Shown here: positions 1-9,082 of the stretch, piece by piece
Numbering within the stretch: the stretch's first letter is position 1
Layout: the number at the start of each line of letters is the position of its first letter
The notes under the pieces: generated by a model
Told to the model about the DNA's origin: nothing
Database searches by the model: none
What the model saw: the letters and a program-made list of their open reading frames with translations, nothing else
Source of the DNA: Bacteroidales bacterium
GTDB lineage: Bacteria; Bacteroidota; Bacteroidia; Bacteroidales; AUK083
DNA length: 59,959 bases
Assembly (NCBI GenBank): GCA_021158345.1
Contig: JAGGUV010000005.1
Coordinates: 1 to 59,959, forward strand
Direction of reading: 5' to 3'
Translations under genes and position numbers: made by a program

Positions 1-1384
1 AAGAAAGTGTACCATGTTCAGGAGGAGTAACAGGAGTTGTATTAACTGTAAGATTATCATTGTCAGGGTCAGAATCATTAGTTAAAACATTTCCAGATAT
101 TGTTTGATTCATATTTTCTGAAAAAGCGTCGTCAACAGCTACAGGTGGGTTGTTAAGACTATTCATTGTAATAGTAACAGTAGCTTGATCAGTTAATGAA
201 GGAGTACCATTATCAAAAATTTCGTAAACAAAAATGTCTGTTCCCACATATGATGTTGTTGGTGTATATGTGAATGTTCCATCTGAATTTAATGTTAAAG
301 AACCATGTAAAGGTGCTGTTATAGGTGTTGTTTTTACTGTAATAGTATTTCCGTCAGGATCTGAATCATTAGTTAAAACATTTCCCGATAAAGTTACATT
401 CATATCTGTAGAGTAAGTGTCGTTAGCTGCTATAGGCGAATTATTTCCCCCCGGAGTACAGTCAGTAGGGAAATAGCTTGCAGTAATATCAATTTTTGTT
501 TGGGGGCCTGAAAATTTTCCATTTGGAGTATAAGTATCAGCCCAGTATGCATCAAGATTAAGAGAAGGAGAAGTATTAAGGGGATTATTTGCTTTAATCT
601 TACCGCCTCCTGTTTGTCCTGTTACATCATTTTTCAATGTAATAAAATCAATATCCCCATAAGCATGGCCATTATTTAATAGAAAATCGCCTGATGTACC
701 TGCAAGTTGAATAACAGTTTGTTCTTTAAATTCCATTGTGCCTTTTACAAGTTTAAAATCTCCATTTCCGTGCCAACCAATAGAAATATAAGTATCTTCG
801 TATATTTCTTTTGTATTATTTTTATCTACCGAATAATTTTCTCCTACTTTTATACAAGATCCTATAAAAGTTTTTGTGCCATCTCCTTTTGAATCATAAT
901 TTTTTGATACTTCTAAAATACCATTTTGAACAGTTAAATCTCCATCACTTTTAAAATCACCATTGTTATGTGTTCCTGAATTTCCACCTCCATGAAATCT
1001 ATATTGCAAAAGAGCACCATTAATTATTTTTATTTCTCCATTATTTTTATTTTCAACTTTTTTACCATTATCTATAATTAATTTTGCAGTTGTTCCTGCA
1101 ATTGGTTCAATATGAATTAAACCATCATTCTTTAAATCTTTATTTATGTTATAATTTATTGTATGTCTGATATATACTGTATTATTATGAGAAATATCTG
1201 ACGGTGGTATATTGCCATCTTGCCATGTTGAAGAACTATTCCAGTTACCATCTTTTATAGTTGTATAGGTAGTTGTTTTAGCATAAAGCTGAAAGCCCGA
1301 TAAGATTAAAATTGTAAATGTTAAAAAGCTAATAAATAGAAAACTATTTAATTGTTTTCCGAGTAATTTGATATTTGTTTTCAT
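1..1384 (-). CDS. Secreted Ig/cadherin-like repeat protein, C-terminus cut by window edge
   Basis: An open frame runs on the minus strand from an ATG at 1384 to the window edge (461 codons, no stop). Residues about 10-36 form a hydrophobic export signal (FLFISFLTFTILILSG). The mature N-terminus has an aromatic, Thr/Ser-rich segment (KDGNWNSSSTWQDG) of a kind common in Bacteroidota surface proteins, followed by Gly/Asn-rich beta-type sequence. From about residue 315 there are tandem Ig/cadherin-like repeats of about 96 residues, each opening with a P-(I/V)-A-(A/V)-(N/D)-D element and carrying the motif NVLTNDSDPD. The second repeat is cut by the edge. A cell-surface or secreted role, probably T9SS-dependent, is inferred; the sorting domain would lie outside the window. 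It sits 47 bp behind the lipoprotein gene on the same strand, so the two may be co-transcribed. No substrate can be inferred. Confidence 0.82.
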   Translation of the reverse strand, partial: MKTNIKLLGKQLNSFLFISFLTFTILILSGFQLYAKTTTYTTIKDGNWNSSSTWQDGNIPPSDISHNNTVYIRHTINYNINKDLKNDGLIHIEPIAGTTAKLIIDNGKKVENKNNGEIKIINGALLQYRFHGGGNSGTHNNGDFKSDGDLTVQNGILEVSKNYDSKGDGTKTFIGSCIKVGENYSVDKNNTKEIYEDTYISIGWHGNGDFKLVKGTMEFKEQTVIQLAGTSGDFLLNNGHAYGDIDFITLKNDVTGQTGGGKIKANNPLNTSPSLNLDAYWADTYTPNGKFSGPQTKIDITASYFPTDCTPGGNNSPIAANDTYSTDMNVTLSGNVLTNDSDPDGNTITVKTTPITAPLHGSLTLNSDGTFTYTPTTSYVGTDIFVYEIFDNGTPSLTDQATVTITMNSLNNPPVAVDDAFSENMNQTISGNVLTNDSDPDNDNLTVNTTPVTPPEHGTLS

Positions 1385-1431
1385 AATTATATTGAATTAA
1401 AAATTTTTACTAAAATAAAAAAAAATCGTTA

Positions 1432-1800
1432 TTAATCAAAAGAATATGTAATTGCACCATCAGTAATTGGTACTTTTACAGTGTTTCCATCAAATATTAA
1501 ATTTACTTCTGTAAAATAAGCCGGAATATTAATTTTTGAAATATATGTGCTACCGGAAATTAAAAATGCTTTTTGATATATATCTTCTTCAAGTGATTCA
1601 ATATAAACAACGATATTATTTGAACCAGAGTTAAGATTAATATCAACATCTTTTGATGTTTTCCAGTTAAAACCGGGATCAACTACTAAATCTTTCATTG
1701 AAGTAGGTTCGGGATTTACAGGGATAGTGTCAAAATTTTTATTACAAGAGAATAATGCAAAAACACTAAGTACAACTAAAATTTTTACTAAATTTTTCAT
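1432..1800 (-). CDS. Small outer-membrane-type lipoprotein
   Basis: A 122-residue protein with a signal sequence ending in a lipobox (LFSC; Cys at about residue 19), so a lipid-anchored envelope protein. The mature part contains a WKTSKDVDINL stretch that resembles the N-terminal module of larger Bacteroidota lipoproteins of the LruC type, but the large C-terminal domain of those proteins is absent. It precedes the truncated repeat protein on the same strand with a 47-bp gap, which suggests an operon of a surface repeat protein and its lipoprotein partner. No enzymatic motif is visible and the function is unknown. Confidence 0.75.
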   Translation of the reverse strand: MKNLVKILVVLSVFALFSCNKNFDTIPVNPEPTSMKDLVVDPGFNWKTSKDVDINLNSGSNNIVVYIESLEEDIYQKAFLISGSTYISKINIPAYFTEVNLIFDGNTVKVPITDGAITYSFD

Positions 1801-1971
1801 AACTATTATTGTTTATAATTTTGTTACAGTGTTCAAAAACCGTACCATTATTATAATAGATTTATTTACAAGCTTTTATCACGATAGTCAATTATTGTTC
1901 ATATTACATTTAAGAAAATTTTGTCCCATATTGAAACTGTTTTATTTTAATAAATGAAATTAAAAATAGTT

Positions 1972-3078
1972 TTAGTTAATTTTTATATAGTGAGATATTT
2001 TATTAAATTTTTCATCATAAATTAAATTTACATTTTTCAATTCATTTAATGATTTAAAATTGCCATGTTTATTTTTATAATCAAAGATTGATTTTACAAC
2101 AGGATAATCAAAATAAGGATGTTTCAAAAGTGCCTTGAATTTAACAGTATTGACGTTAAATTTTAAAATATTTCCTGTATCAACAATAATATTTTTTTCA
2201 AACATTAAATATCTATTTGTATCCATTCCATAAACTTCGAGTAATTGTTCTTTTTTATAAAAGCCTCCTAACAAATCCCTATATTTTATAATTTGTTTTG
2301 CAAAATAAGTTCCTATGCCCTTAAGTTTAATAAAATCAGCTGAATCAGCACTATTAATCTCAATGATTATTAGATTTTTTTTGTTTGATTTTTTAGTGTT
2401 GTTTTTAGAATTTTGAATTTTAATAAACGGCTCCAATATTTTATAATCATACTTAGTAATACCATATATTTTTGCCAGATCTTCTTTTTTATAAAATTTT
2501 CCTCCTTTTGATTCATAATTTTTAATGATGTTAATTTGTTTATCATCAAAACCAAGGGCTTTCCATTTTTCTACAGGCAAATTATTAGGATCAAAATCAA
2601 AAGGAGTCAATTTTCTAATAATTTTACTCTTTTCCGGTTTAATATTTTTGGGGATGCAGATATATGGTTGTAATATTTTATAAACTTCATCGGAAATACC
2701 GTATATTTTTTTTAAGTCATTTTTTTTATAAAATTTCCCTCCTTTTGATTCGTAATTTTTAATAATGTTAATTTGTTTATCATCAAAACCCATAGCTTTC
2801 CACTTTTCTACAGGCAAATTATTGGGATCAAATTTAAATGGAGTTAATATTTTTTTATAATTTTTCTTATTATTTATTGAATCAGAAAAATGTTTTTGTT
2901 CTTGTTCAAATTCAGAAATTTCATTTTTAAAATTATTAAAATCATATTGTTTATCATTATGAAAATATGGTAACAAATAATTCAGACATATTAATAAAAT
3001 TATTATAAACAAAAGCACAATAATTCCCCTTCTGTCTTTACGGGAAAAAGAGAAAAAATCTTTAATTTTATGGTTCAT
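1972..3078 (-). CDS. Helix-hairpin-helix repeat membrane protein (ComEA-like)
   Basis: A 368-residue protein with one N-terminal membrane segment (about residues 18-37, IIVLLFIIILLICLNYLL) after a short basic cytoplasmic tail. The rest consists of helix-hairpin-helix units: two nearly identical 65-residue repeats (each with FDPNNLPVEKWKA and GFDDKQINIIKNYE), a third diverged unit (INSADSADFIKLKGIG) close to canonical ComEA HhH, and a fourth degenerate unit at the C-terminus. HhH units bind DNA or mediate protein contacts. This architecture is common in Bacteroidota but is not experimentally assigned, so DNA binding outside the cytoplasm is only inferred. The near identity of the first two units suggests recent duplication or gene conversion. 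Confidence 0.85.
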   Translation of the reverse strand: MNHKIKDFFSFSRKDRRGIIVLLFIIILLICLNYLLPYFHNDKQYDFNNFKNEISEFEQEQKHFSDSINNKKNYKKILTPFKFDPNNLPVEKWKAMGFDDKQINIIKNYESKGGKFYKKNDLKKIYGISDEVYKILQPYICIPKNIKPEKSKIIRKLTPFDFDPNNLPVEKWKALGFDDKQINIIKNYESKGGKFYKKEDLAKIYGITKYDYKILEPFIKIQNSKNNTKKSNKKNLIIIEINSADSADFIKLKGIGTYFAKQIIKYRDLLGGFYKKEQLLEVYGMDTNRYLMFEKNIIVDTGNILKFNVNTVKFKALLKHPYFDYPVVKSIFDYKNKHGNFKSLNELKNVNLIYDEKFNKISHYIKIN

Positions 3079-3213
3079 TTTAATTTATCATTAATAAACT
3101 AATATATAACTAAATTTTAATTGTCTGAAATTTAGTTATTTGAACTGTTGTTAGATTTCATAAATCTTGAGGACTTAGTAATAATCATATTAAAAAATAA
3201 TTAAAATATGGGT

Positions 3214-3315
3214 TCATTTCTTTTTTGATTTCAAGACTCTGTAGAAAAAGTATCCAGCCATGACAATGACTGTTATCTGAACAGTTAGCATTAATATTAA
3301 AGCATATGTATTCAT
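3214..3315 (-). CDS. MetS-family micro-subunit of the NSS transporter
   Basis: A 33-residue ORF (MNTYALILML...KSKKK) with a single hydrophobic helix and a short basic tail, the hallmark of the MetS small subunit found beside bacterial NSS transporters. Its ATG overlaps the TAA stop of the upstream transporter by one base (TAATG), which implies translational coupling and stoichiometric production. In the characterised case (Corynebacterium MetPS) the small subunit is needed for transport; that is family knowledge and not shown here. A TGA stop follows the Lys-rich end. Confidence 0.85.
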   Translation of the reverse strand: MNTYALILMLTVQITVIVMAGYFFYRVLKSKKK

Positions 3316-5141
3316 TATAAATAGCTCCTTTCCGATTTATTTTTTCTATAAGCATTATAAATCATAAAAATAACACCTAGAAAAATTAGTAATAATAATA
3401 AACGCGACATATCAATATAAAAAATATTATTTACGACTTTTCCAGAATAAAGCACATCACCATATTTTACCTTATCACCGATTTTTACATTTAAAACATT
3501 ATGGTTTTTGTATTTATATAGTGCATTTTCTTTTTTATTTTTATCAGACAGATAAGAAATTTTAATAATATTTTGATTATGATAATTATAAATAGAATCG
3601 ACAACGCCATTTTGTTCAGCGTAAAATTCATTATTAAAATATGAGTTATTGGGTCCAATACCTTTGTGAATTATTTGTCCGATAATACTTTCATTGTGAA
3701 GTTTCCAACCGTGATTAAAATCTGTCCAGTCATCATTAGCAGGTCTGATTAAAGCACCAATAAAAACAATTATTAAAATTGAAGGGGTAATAAATTTAAT
3801 AATAAATTTATAAATATTCGGGACTTTAATATCAGCAGCATAATTAATTTCATACCAACCTCTTTTCATGCCAAAAAACCAAGAGAATAAAACTGTCTCA
3901 AATAAGGCAAAAACTACTAAAGAAACAGTTCCTGCCCAGTAATCATATTCATCAAAAACACCCTGTTCAAAAAATAATATTGTTGGTAATGCCAAAATTA
4001 AAGTAATAACACCAAAAATAACAGATGATTTTTTTCTATTCCATTTAAATTCATCCTGGAAAAAACCCATAACCGGTGTTCCCATTGATAACGAAGAGGT
4101 GATACCTGCAATAAAGAGCAAGCCAAAAAATGATAATCCTGCAATAGCAGACATCACAGGTCCCCATTGCTGAAACAAATAAGGCATAGTGCGAAAGCCT
4201 AATCCAAAGCCACCGGTTTGACTTAATTCAACAACTTTATCAACTCCTAAAAAACCTATTGAGATGGGTATAATCACTGAGCCTCCTATTACAATTTCCA
4301 CAAATTCGTTAAGCCAGCCAGCAGACATGGAATTTAGAGCAATATCATCATTTTTTTTAATATAAGAGGCGTAACATTGAACACAACCCATACCTACTGA
4401 CAAGGTAAAAAATATCTGTCCAGCAGCAGCAAGCCACACTTTAGGATTTTTTAAAGAGTCAAAATGAGGTGTCCACAAAAAATTTAATCCTGCTATACCA
4501 TCACTTACAGCTCCATTATGACCCTGTTTGATCATAATACCTTTTATTGCAAGAAAAATTCCAAATATTATCAATAAAGGCACCCCAAGTTTAGCCACCT
4601 TTTCAATACCTTTACTAAGACCTTTACTCAATATCCATACATTAAGAATTAAACAAATTAGAAAAAAGAAAACTGATTCAAAAGGTATGCCTGTAGTAGA
4701 AAAATTCAAACTAAGATAATTAGTAAAAAATTCGGCAACCTGCGACTGGTCCATTCCTCTAAAAATGCCACCGAGGGAAAAATATACATACGAGAGCGTC
4801 CAACTTTCAATATAACAATAATATGCTTCTATTATTAAATTTGAGAATATTCCAAAAACTCCTGCATATTTCCAAATTTTGCCTTTTTGCATACTATCGA
4901 GTATGAAAGGAGTAGAGTGCATATTATATCTGCCTCCGAACCTTCCTGTTGACCATTCGATGTACAGCAAAGGTATTCCGAGTAATAAAAAACAAATAAT
5001 ATAAGGAATAATAAAAGCTCCACCACCATTTTGAATAGCCTGAACAGGAAACCGCAAAAAATTCCCAAATCCTACTGCACTGCCTGCCATTGCTAAAATC
5101 AAACCAATTCTAGAACCCCATGCTTCTTTTTGTACACTCAT
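3315..5141 (-). CDS. Sodium-dependent transporter, NSS (SNF) family
   Basis: A 608-residue polytopic membrane protein that probably imports an amino acid or related solute with sodium. The NSS signature lies near the N-terminus: GSAVGFGN at residues 20-27 (sodium and substrate site of TM1), then RFP and QNGGGAF. About eleven further membrane helices follow. Unlike a minimal NSS protein it has a soluble insert of roughly 110 residues (about 466-578) before a final membrane helix; within it a segment ending IGDKVKYGDVLYSG resembles a biotinyl/lipoyl-type beta fold. The gene is followed, with a TAATG overlap, by the MetS-like subunit. It lies next to an AGCS transporter, so this is an amino-acid uptake region. 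The substrate cannot be predicted. Confidence 0.93.
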   Translation of the reverse strand: MSVQKEAWGSRIGLILAMAGSAVGFGNFLRFPVQAIQNGGGAFIIPYIICFLLLGIPLLYIEWSTGRFGGRYNMHSTPFILDSMQKGKIWKYAGVFGIFSNLIIEAYYCYIESWTLSYVYFSLGGIFRGMDQSQVAEFFTNYLSLNFSTTGIPFESVFFFLICLILNVWILSKGLSKGIEKVAKLGVPLLIIFGIFLAIKGIMIKQGHNGAVSDGIAGLNFLWTPHFDSLKNPKVWLAAAGQIFFTLSVGMGCVQCYASYIKKNDDIALNSMSAGWLNEFVEIVIGGSVIIPISIGFLGVDKVVELSQTGGFGLGFRTMPYLFQQWGPVMSAIAGLSFFGLLFIAGITSSLSMGTPVMGFFQDEFKWNRKKSSVIFGVITLILALPTILFFEQGVFDEYDYWAGTVSLVVFALFETVLFSWFFGMKRGWYEINYAADIKVPNIYKFIIKFITPSILIIVFIGALIRPANDDWTDFNHGWKLHNESIIGQIIHKGIGPNNSYFNNEFYAEQNGVVDSIYNYHNQNIIKISYLSDKNKKENALYKYKNHNVLNVKIGDKVKYGDVLYSGKVVNNIFYIDMSRLLLLLIFLGVIFMIYNAYRKNKSERSYL

Positions 5142-5149
5142 AATTTATT

Positions 5150-6823
5150 TTATTTAAGATTATTTTTTTTAATTTCACCTGTTTTAATTTTCCTCATATA
5201 TACATCAAGGTCTTTTTTTATTTCTGGCGATAAAACTAATAAACCTAAAATATTGGGAAAAGCCATACATAAAATAAGCATATCAGAAAAATCCATTACA
5301 GCACCAAGGCTTGAAGATGCTCCAATAACAATAAAAACAAGAAATAACAGTCTGTAAATTGTATCAGCAATTTTTCTGCTGCCAAAAAATTTTTCGAACC
5401 ATGCACCAAATAAATAATCAAACCCCTTTAATCCATAATATGACCATGAAATCATAGTAGAATATGCAAACAAAAAAACGATAAAAACAAGAAAATACGG
5501 GAACCATGAAAAGACACTGCCAAAAGCAGCAGATGTAAGTTGTGCTCCTTCTAATGAGCCTGTATTATTATAATAACCTGTAAATATTAATACCAAAGCA
5601 GTCATGGTGCAAATAATAACAGTATCAATAAAAGGTCCAATGCCTGCCACTAATCCTTCGGCAATAGGTTCATTTGTTTTAGCAGAAGAATGTGCTATAG
5701 CAGCAGAGCCAATTCCTGCCTCATTAGAAAAAGCTGCTCTTTGAAAACCAATTATCATCACACCGACAAATCCGCCCTTTATAGCAGAAGCATTAAAAGC
5801 CCCGTTATATATCAAACTAAAAACATTTCCTATTTCAGAAATATTTATTAAAATTATAATTAATGATATTAAAATATAAAATATTGCCATAAAAGGCACA
5901 ATTTTAGAGGTGACTCTGGCAATACTTTTAATACCACCAATGATAACAATCCCCACTAATATTGCCATAATAACTCCAAAATAGACACCATTATTTTCCA
6001 ATGCAGGAATAAACAAAACAAATTGCGAAAATGCTTGATTTACCTGAAACATATTGCCAATTCCAAAAGAGCCAATTACAACTAAAACGGCAAATAATGC
6101 AGCAAGGATACTACCTAAGATCTTCATATTTCTATCTGCAAAAGTTTTACTCAGATAATACATTGGACCGCCTGACACTATGCCGTTTTTATCAATTTTA
6201 CGATATTTTACACTAAGAGTACATTCAACAAATTTTGAAGACATTCCAAGTAATCCTGCAAGAATCATCCAAAAAGTAGCACCCGGACCCCCTATTGATA
6301 AAGCAATAGCCACACCCGCAATATTTCCTAAACCTATTGTAGCTGATAGAGCTGTTGTCAATGCCTGAAAATGAGATATCTCTCCTTTATGTTTAGGGTC
6401 ATCATATTTGCCCTTGATTAAATTTATTGAAGTTTTAAACCCTCTAATATTAATAAACTTCATAAAAATTGTAAAAAATAATGCACCTAAGACCAACCAT
6501 ACAACAACAAAGGGTATCGGAGATTTTATAACTTTACCATTATTATCAATAGCAGGGCTTCCATCAGAATTATAAACAACTGGATCATAAATTCCAACTG
6601 CTTCAAAAGGATCCCAAAATAATATTTTTTTCATGCTAGCCACCAATGGCTCAAAAAAATTATTTATTTTCTGGCTTAGGGTTAGTTCATTATTTGTAAC
6701 ATTTTTCTCATCTTGTACTATTGTGTCATTATTATTTTGAAAATTTTTATCAAAAGTTTCTGCTCTTAAAATATTGCAACTAAACATTAAAATAATAAAC
6801 ACTAAAAAGTAATTTTGCTTCAT
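5150..6823 (-). CDS. Alanine/glycine:cation symporter, AGCS family
   Basis: A 557-residue sodium:amino-acid symporter. An N-terminal signal-like helix (residues 1-22) and an extracytoplasmic stretch with a WDPF motif precede the core, which starts at about residue 100. Family hallmarks are visible: FQALTTALSATIGLGNIAGV, GGPGATFWM, SSKFVECTLSVKYR and a region containing FSNEAGIGSAA. These place it with AlsT/DagA-type carriers; alanine or glycine is the usual substrate. It ends 8 bp before the NSS transporter on the same strand, which suggests co-transcription. The N-terminal extension is longer than in the classical family (about 450-480 aa) but is common in Bacteroidota. Confidence 0.93.
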   Translation of the reverse strand: MKQNYFLVFIILMFSCNILRAETFDKNFQNNNDTIVQDEKNVTNNELTLSQKINNFFEPLVASMKKILFWDPFEAVGIYDPVVYNSDGSPAIDNNGKVIKSPIPFVVVWLVLGALFFTIFMKFINIRGFKTSINLIKGKYDDPKHKGEISHFQALTTALSATIGLGNIAGVAIALSIGGPGATFWMILAGLLGMSSKFVECTLSVKYRKIDKNGIVSGGPMYYLSKTFADRNMKILGSILAALFAVLVVIGSFGIGNMFQVNQAFSQFVLFIPALENNGVYFGVIMAILVGIVIIGGIKSIARVTSKIVPFMAIFYILISLIIILINISEIGNVFSLIYNGAFNASAIKGGFVGVMIIGFQRAAFSNEAGIGSAAIAHSSAKTNEPIAEGLVAGIGPFIDTVIICTMTALVLIFTGYYNNTGSLEGAQLTSAAFGSVFSWFPYFLVFIVFLFAYSTMISWSYYGLKGFDYLFGAWFEKFFGSRKIADTIYRLLFLVFIVIGASSSLGAVMDFSDMLILCMAFPNILGLLVLSPEIKKDLDVYMRKIKTGEIKKNNLK

Positions 6824-7267
6824 ACAGTAAAATTTATTAATAATATTTTTATTTGTAATAATATAATTAAAGCAAATATTAAAAAAAATCTGTAAATAAC
6901 AAAAATAAAATATTATTTATTTTAATCTAAATTATTCATGCTTTTTTTATAAAGCATTTAATATGGTTTCTATTAATTCAGGTTAGTCCCGATTTAGAAA
7001 AGTTTAAATTTCTGAAGTGAAATGCAGAAGAATATTAGCTTTTCTTTGCTGTCAGATTAGTTCTGGATTCAGTTTTTTTTTTTGAATTAATCGGGCTAAA
7101 ATTATTAAATGGAGTGTATGAATTTTAGTATTATGAATGTAGAGTGTAAGATAATATAATTGGAGATAGAGGGAATCTCCAAAATTTATAAAGACAGAAA
7201 TAGTGGTTAAGGTTAAGGAAGAGAATTATTTAAAATTAATTTAACAATCAGAACCTAATTTTTATTC
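6824..7267. other. Gene-free interval with an imperfect inverted repeat
   Basis: No credible coding frame was found in these 444 bp. The only structure seen is an imperfect inverted repeat: TTAGTCCCGATT at 6983-6994 and AATCGGGCTAA at 7089-7099. The 17-mer GAATTAATCGGGCTAAA at 7084-7100 recurs, with one inserted T, at 49342-49359 in another intergenic region, so it may be a dispersed repeat. The promoter of the AGCS gene should lie near 6830-6900, but no exact TAnnTTTG was found. Confidence 0.5.
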
Positions 7268-7753
7268 CTACATGTTTCGTTTATTTCTATTATCACGGAT
7301 TCTTTCAAGAAGTTTTCTTTTAAATTCCCTGTCGTATTTATAAAGCAATAATATTTTTTTTACAGGTAAAACAGTTTTCAATTCTTTATGGTACATTTTA
7401 TTAATATCAAGCATTTTTTGAGAATGGATAACAAATTTATCAACTAAAATTGAAGCTTCTTTATCTGATAATTTATTAATACTATCATCATCAAGATTAT
7501 TGAAAAAGCAATTTTCTCTAAATTCTTTAGATTCCTTATTTCTTAATTTTTCATATTTATTATATACAGGCCAGAAATTCTGTGCTTCCTCGGTTGTTAG
7601 CATTAGTTTTTCTGTTAAATATGCTATTTTTAATGATTCAATTCTTTGCTTTCCTTTTTGAAGATTGCGTCTATTTCTACCATGCATCTGTGCATTTACA
7701 TTTACACTTATCATTAATAAAGATAAAATTAAAACTGTCTTAATATTTTTCAT
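7268..7753 (-). CDS. Spy/CpxP-like periplasmic protein of the sigma-factor operon
   Basis: A 161-residue secreted protein with a signal peptide (cleavage near VNA-Q, residue 21). The mature chain is highly charged, helical and Met-containing, with LTEKLMLTTEEAQNFWPVYNKYE near residues 45-67. That layout is typical of the LTxxQ/Spy-like proteins encoded behind ECF sigma factors in Bacteroidota, where they act as periplasmic chaperone-like or stress-sensing components. It is the last gene of a three-gene set (sigma factor, membrane protein, this gene). Assignment is by pattern and neighbourhood; metal binding or chaperone activity is inference. Confidence 0.7.
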   Translation of the reverse strand: MKNIKTVLILSLLMISVNVNAQMHGRNRRNLQKGKQRIESLKIAYLTEKLMLTTEEAQNFWPVYNKYEKLRNKESKEFRENCFFNNLDDDSINKLSDKEASILVDKFVIHSQKMLDINKMYHKELKTVLPVKKILLLYKYDREFKRKLLERIRDNRNKRNM

Positions 7754-7789
7754 AACTATTTATATTTTTTTATCATTCAATTCATAAAA

Positions 7790-8287
7790 CTAAAACACTA
7801 AATCAACATCATCAATATTATCGGATAAATAATCAATAATATCGTCAGAATTAAGCATTTCAATATCATTGTTTATTACAAGATTTGCAATATCATTAGT
7901 ATCAACTTCTGATAATAAAGTTTCAACAATTAATGATTCATCAATATTATCAATATCATAATTTTCTTTTATAATATTTTCGATATACGAAAAAGAATTA
8001 TTATTGGAATTATCATTAATATTATTAAAAATAAAAATTGATGAAATTAAAATTAAAATCACGCCAAAAGCAATAGTAATAGCATGTTTAGGGGTCAAAA
8101 AGTATTCATAAATTTTAGACCAAAAATTTATATTTTGTCTTTTAGTACATTTTTTCTGAATTAATAAAGGGAGATTATCAAAATAATCATCAGGAACAAC
8201 AAATGGATTTTTTTTATCAATCTTTGACAAAAATGGAGCAATATCATTTAAATTGTCAGTATTAATATTTTTTTTCTTAATATTCAT
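7790..8287 (-). CDS. Anti-sigma-like single-pass membrane protein
   Basis: A 165-residue protein with a cytoplasmic N-terminal part that contains the Bacteroidota motif PFVVPDDYFDNLP (residues 28-40), one membrane helix (about residues 69-90) and a very acidic, Asn/Asp/Ile-rich outer part. It lies between the ECF sigma gene (83 bp upstream) and the Spy-like gene (36 bp downstream). Position and topology fit a membrane-bound regulator of that sigma factor, although no classical anti-sigma zinc motif is seen. Function is therefore inferred from context. Confidence 0.7.
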   Translation of the reverse strand: MNIKKKNINTDNLNDIAPFLSKIDKKNPFVVPDDYFDNLPLLIQKKCTKRQNINFWSKIYEYFLTPKHAITIAFGVILILISSIFIFNNINDNSNNNSFSYIENIIKENYDIDNIDESLIVETLLSEVDTNDIANLVINNDIEMLNSDDIIDYLSDNIDDVDLVF

Positions 8288-8370
8288 TTTTTATTTTTTT
8301 TAATAAAACATTTAAAAAAACAATTTTCTCAAAAGCTCTTATATTTAAGATTTATAAAATATTAAAAGGT

Positions 8371-8919
8371 TTAATTATCAATAATATATTTTTCAATTTT
8401 CTTAACAGCAAAATGATAAGAAGCTTTTAAAGCACCAACAGAAGTGTTAAGAATCTCGGCAATTTCTTTATATTTTAAATCATCATAATATTTCATATTA
8501 AAAACAAGTTTTTGTTTCACAGGTAAACTTAAGATTGCTTTTTGTAATTTCATTTGAATTTCATCGCCTGCAAAAAAATTATCGTCCTGTAATTCATTAA
8601 TAAGTTTATGCTCATAATTATAAAAATGTAAAGTAGCCTTTAGTTTTTTCTTTTTTAAAAATAATAAAGCTTCGTTTGTTGAAATTCTGTAAAGCCAGGT
8701 ATATAGTTTTGAGTCTTCTCTAAAATTATTAATATTTTCCCATACTTTAACAAAAATATTCTGCACAACATCATTAGTATCTTCATGATTAATAAGAATT
8801 CTGCGAACAATCCAATAAATTTTTTGCTGATATTTTTTAACCAATAAATTAAATCCATATGATGAGCTATTATCTGCTCTGCACATATTTAATATTTCTT
8901 TATCAGACAAATTATTCAT
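8371..8919 (-). CDS. RNA polymerase ECF-type sigma-70 factor
   Basis: A 182-residue sigma factor with the two-domain ECF layout. Region 2 (about residues 20-88) contains DTNDVVQNIFVKVWENINNF and YTWLYRISTNEALLFLKKKK. Region 4 (about 130-178) has LPVKQKLVFNMKYYDDLKYKEIAEI followed by the recognition helix TSVGALKASYHFAVKKI. It directs RNA polymerase to a regulon that probably includes its own operon. The two following genes encode a membrane protein and a Spy-like periplasmic protein, a standard Bacteroidota envelope-stress arrangement. Confidence 0.93.
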   Translation of the reverse strand: MNNLSDKEILNMCRADNSSSYGFNLLVKKYQQKIYWIVRRILINHEDTNDVVQNIFVKVWENINNFREDSKLYTWLYRISTNEALLFLKKKKLKATLHFYNYEHKLINELQDDNFFAGDEIQMKLQKAILSLPVKQKLVFNMKYYDDLKYKEIAEILNTSVGALKASYHFAVKKIEKYIIDN

Positions 8920-9020
8920 ATATTAATTTTAATACTTTTCTTTGATACTAAAAAAAATAAAAGGTTTAAAATTACGAATAATAAATTAACATTAACGTAT
9001 GATAAATAATATTATGTTTT

Positions 9021-9052
9021 TTGTGGAGATATTATTTACTTTATTATATTTG
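9021..9052 (+). promoter_or_regulatory. Predicted promoter of the nucleotide-sugar dehydrogenase gene
   Basis: A -7 element TATATTTG (9045-9052) fits TAnnTTTG exactly, with TTG at 9021-9023 as a possible -33 element (21-bp spacer). Transcription would start near 9058, about 25 nt before the ATG at 9083. Confidence 0.55.
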
Positions 9053-9082
9053 GAAAATTTTTAAATAATAATCAAGATAATT

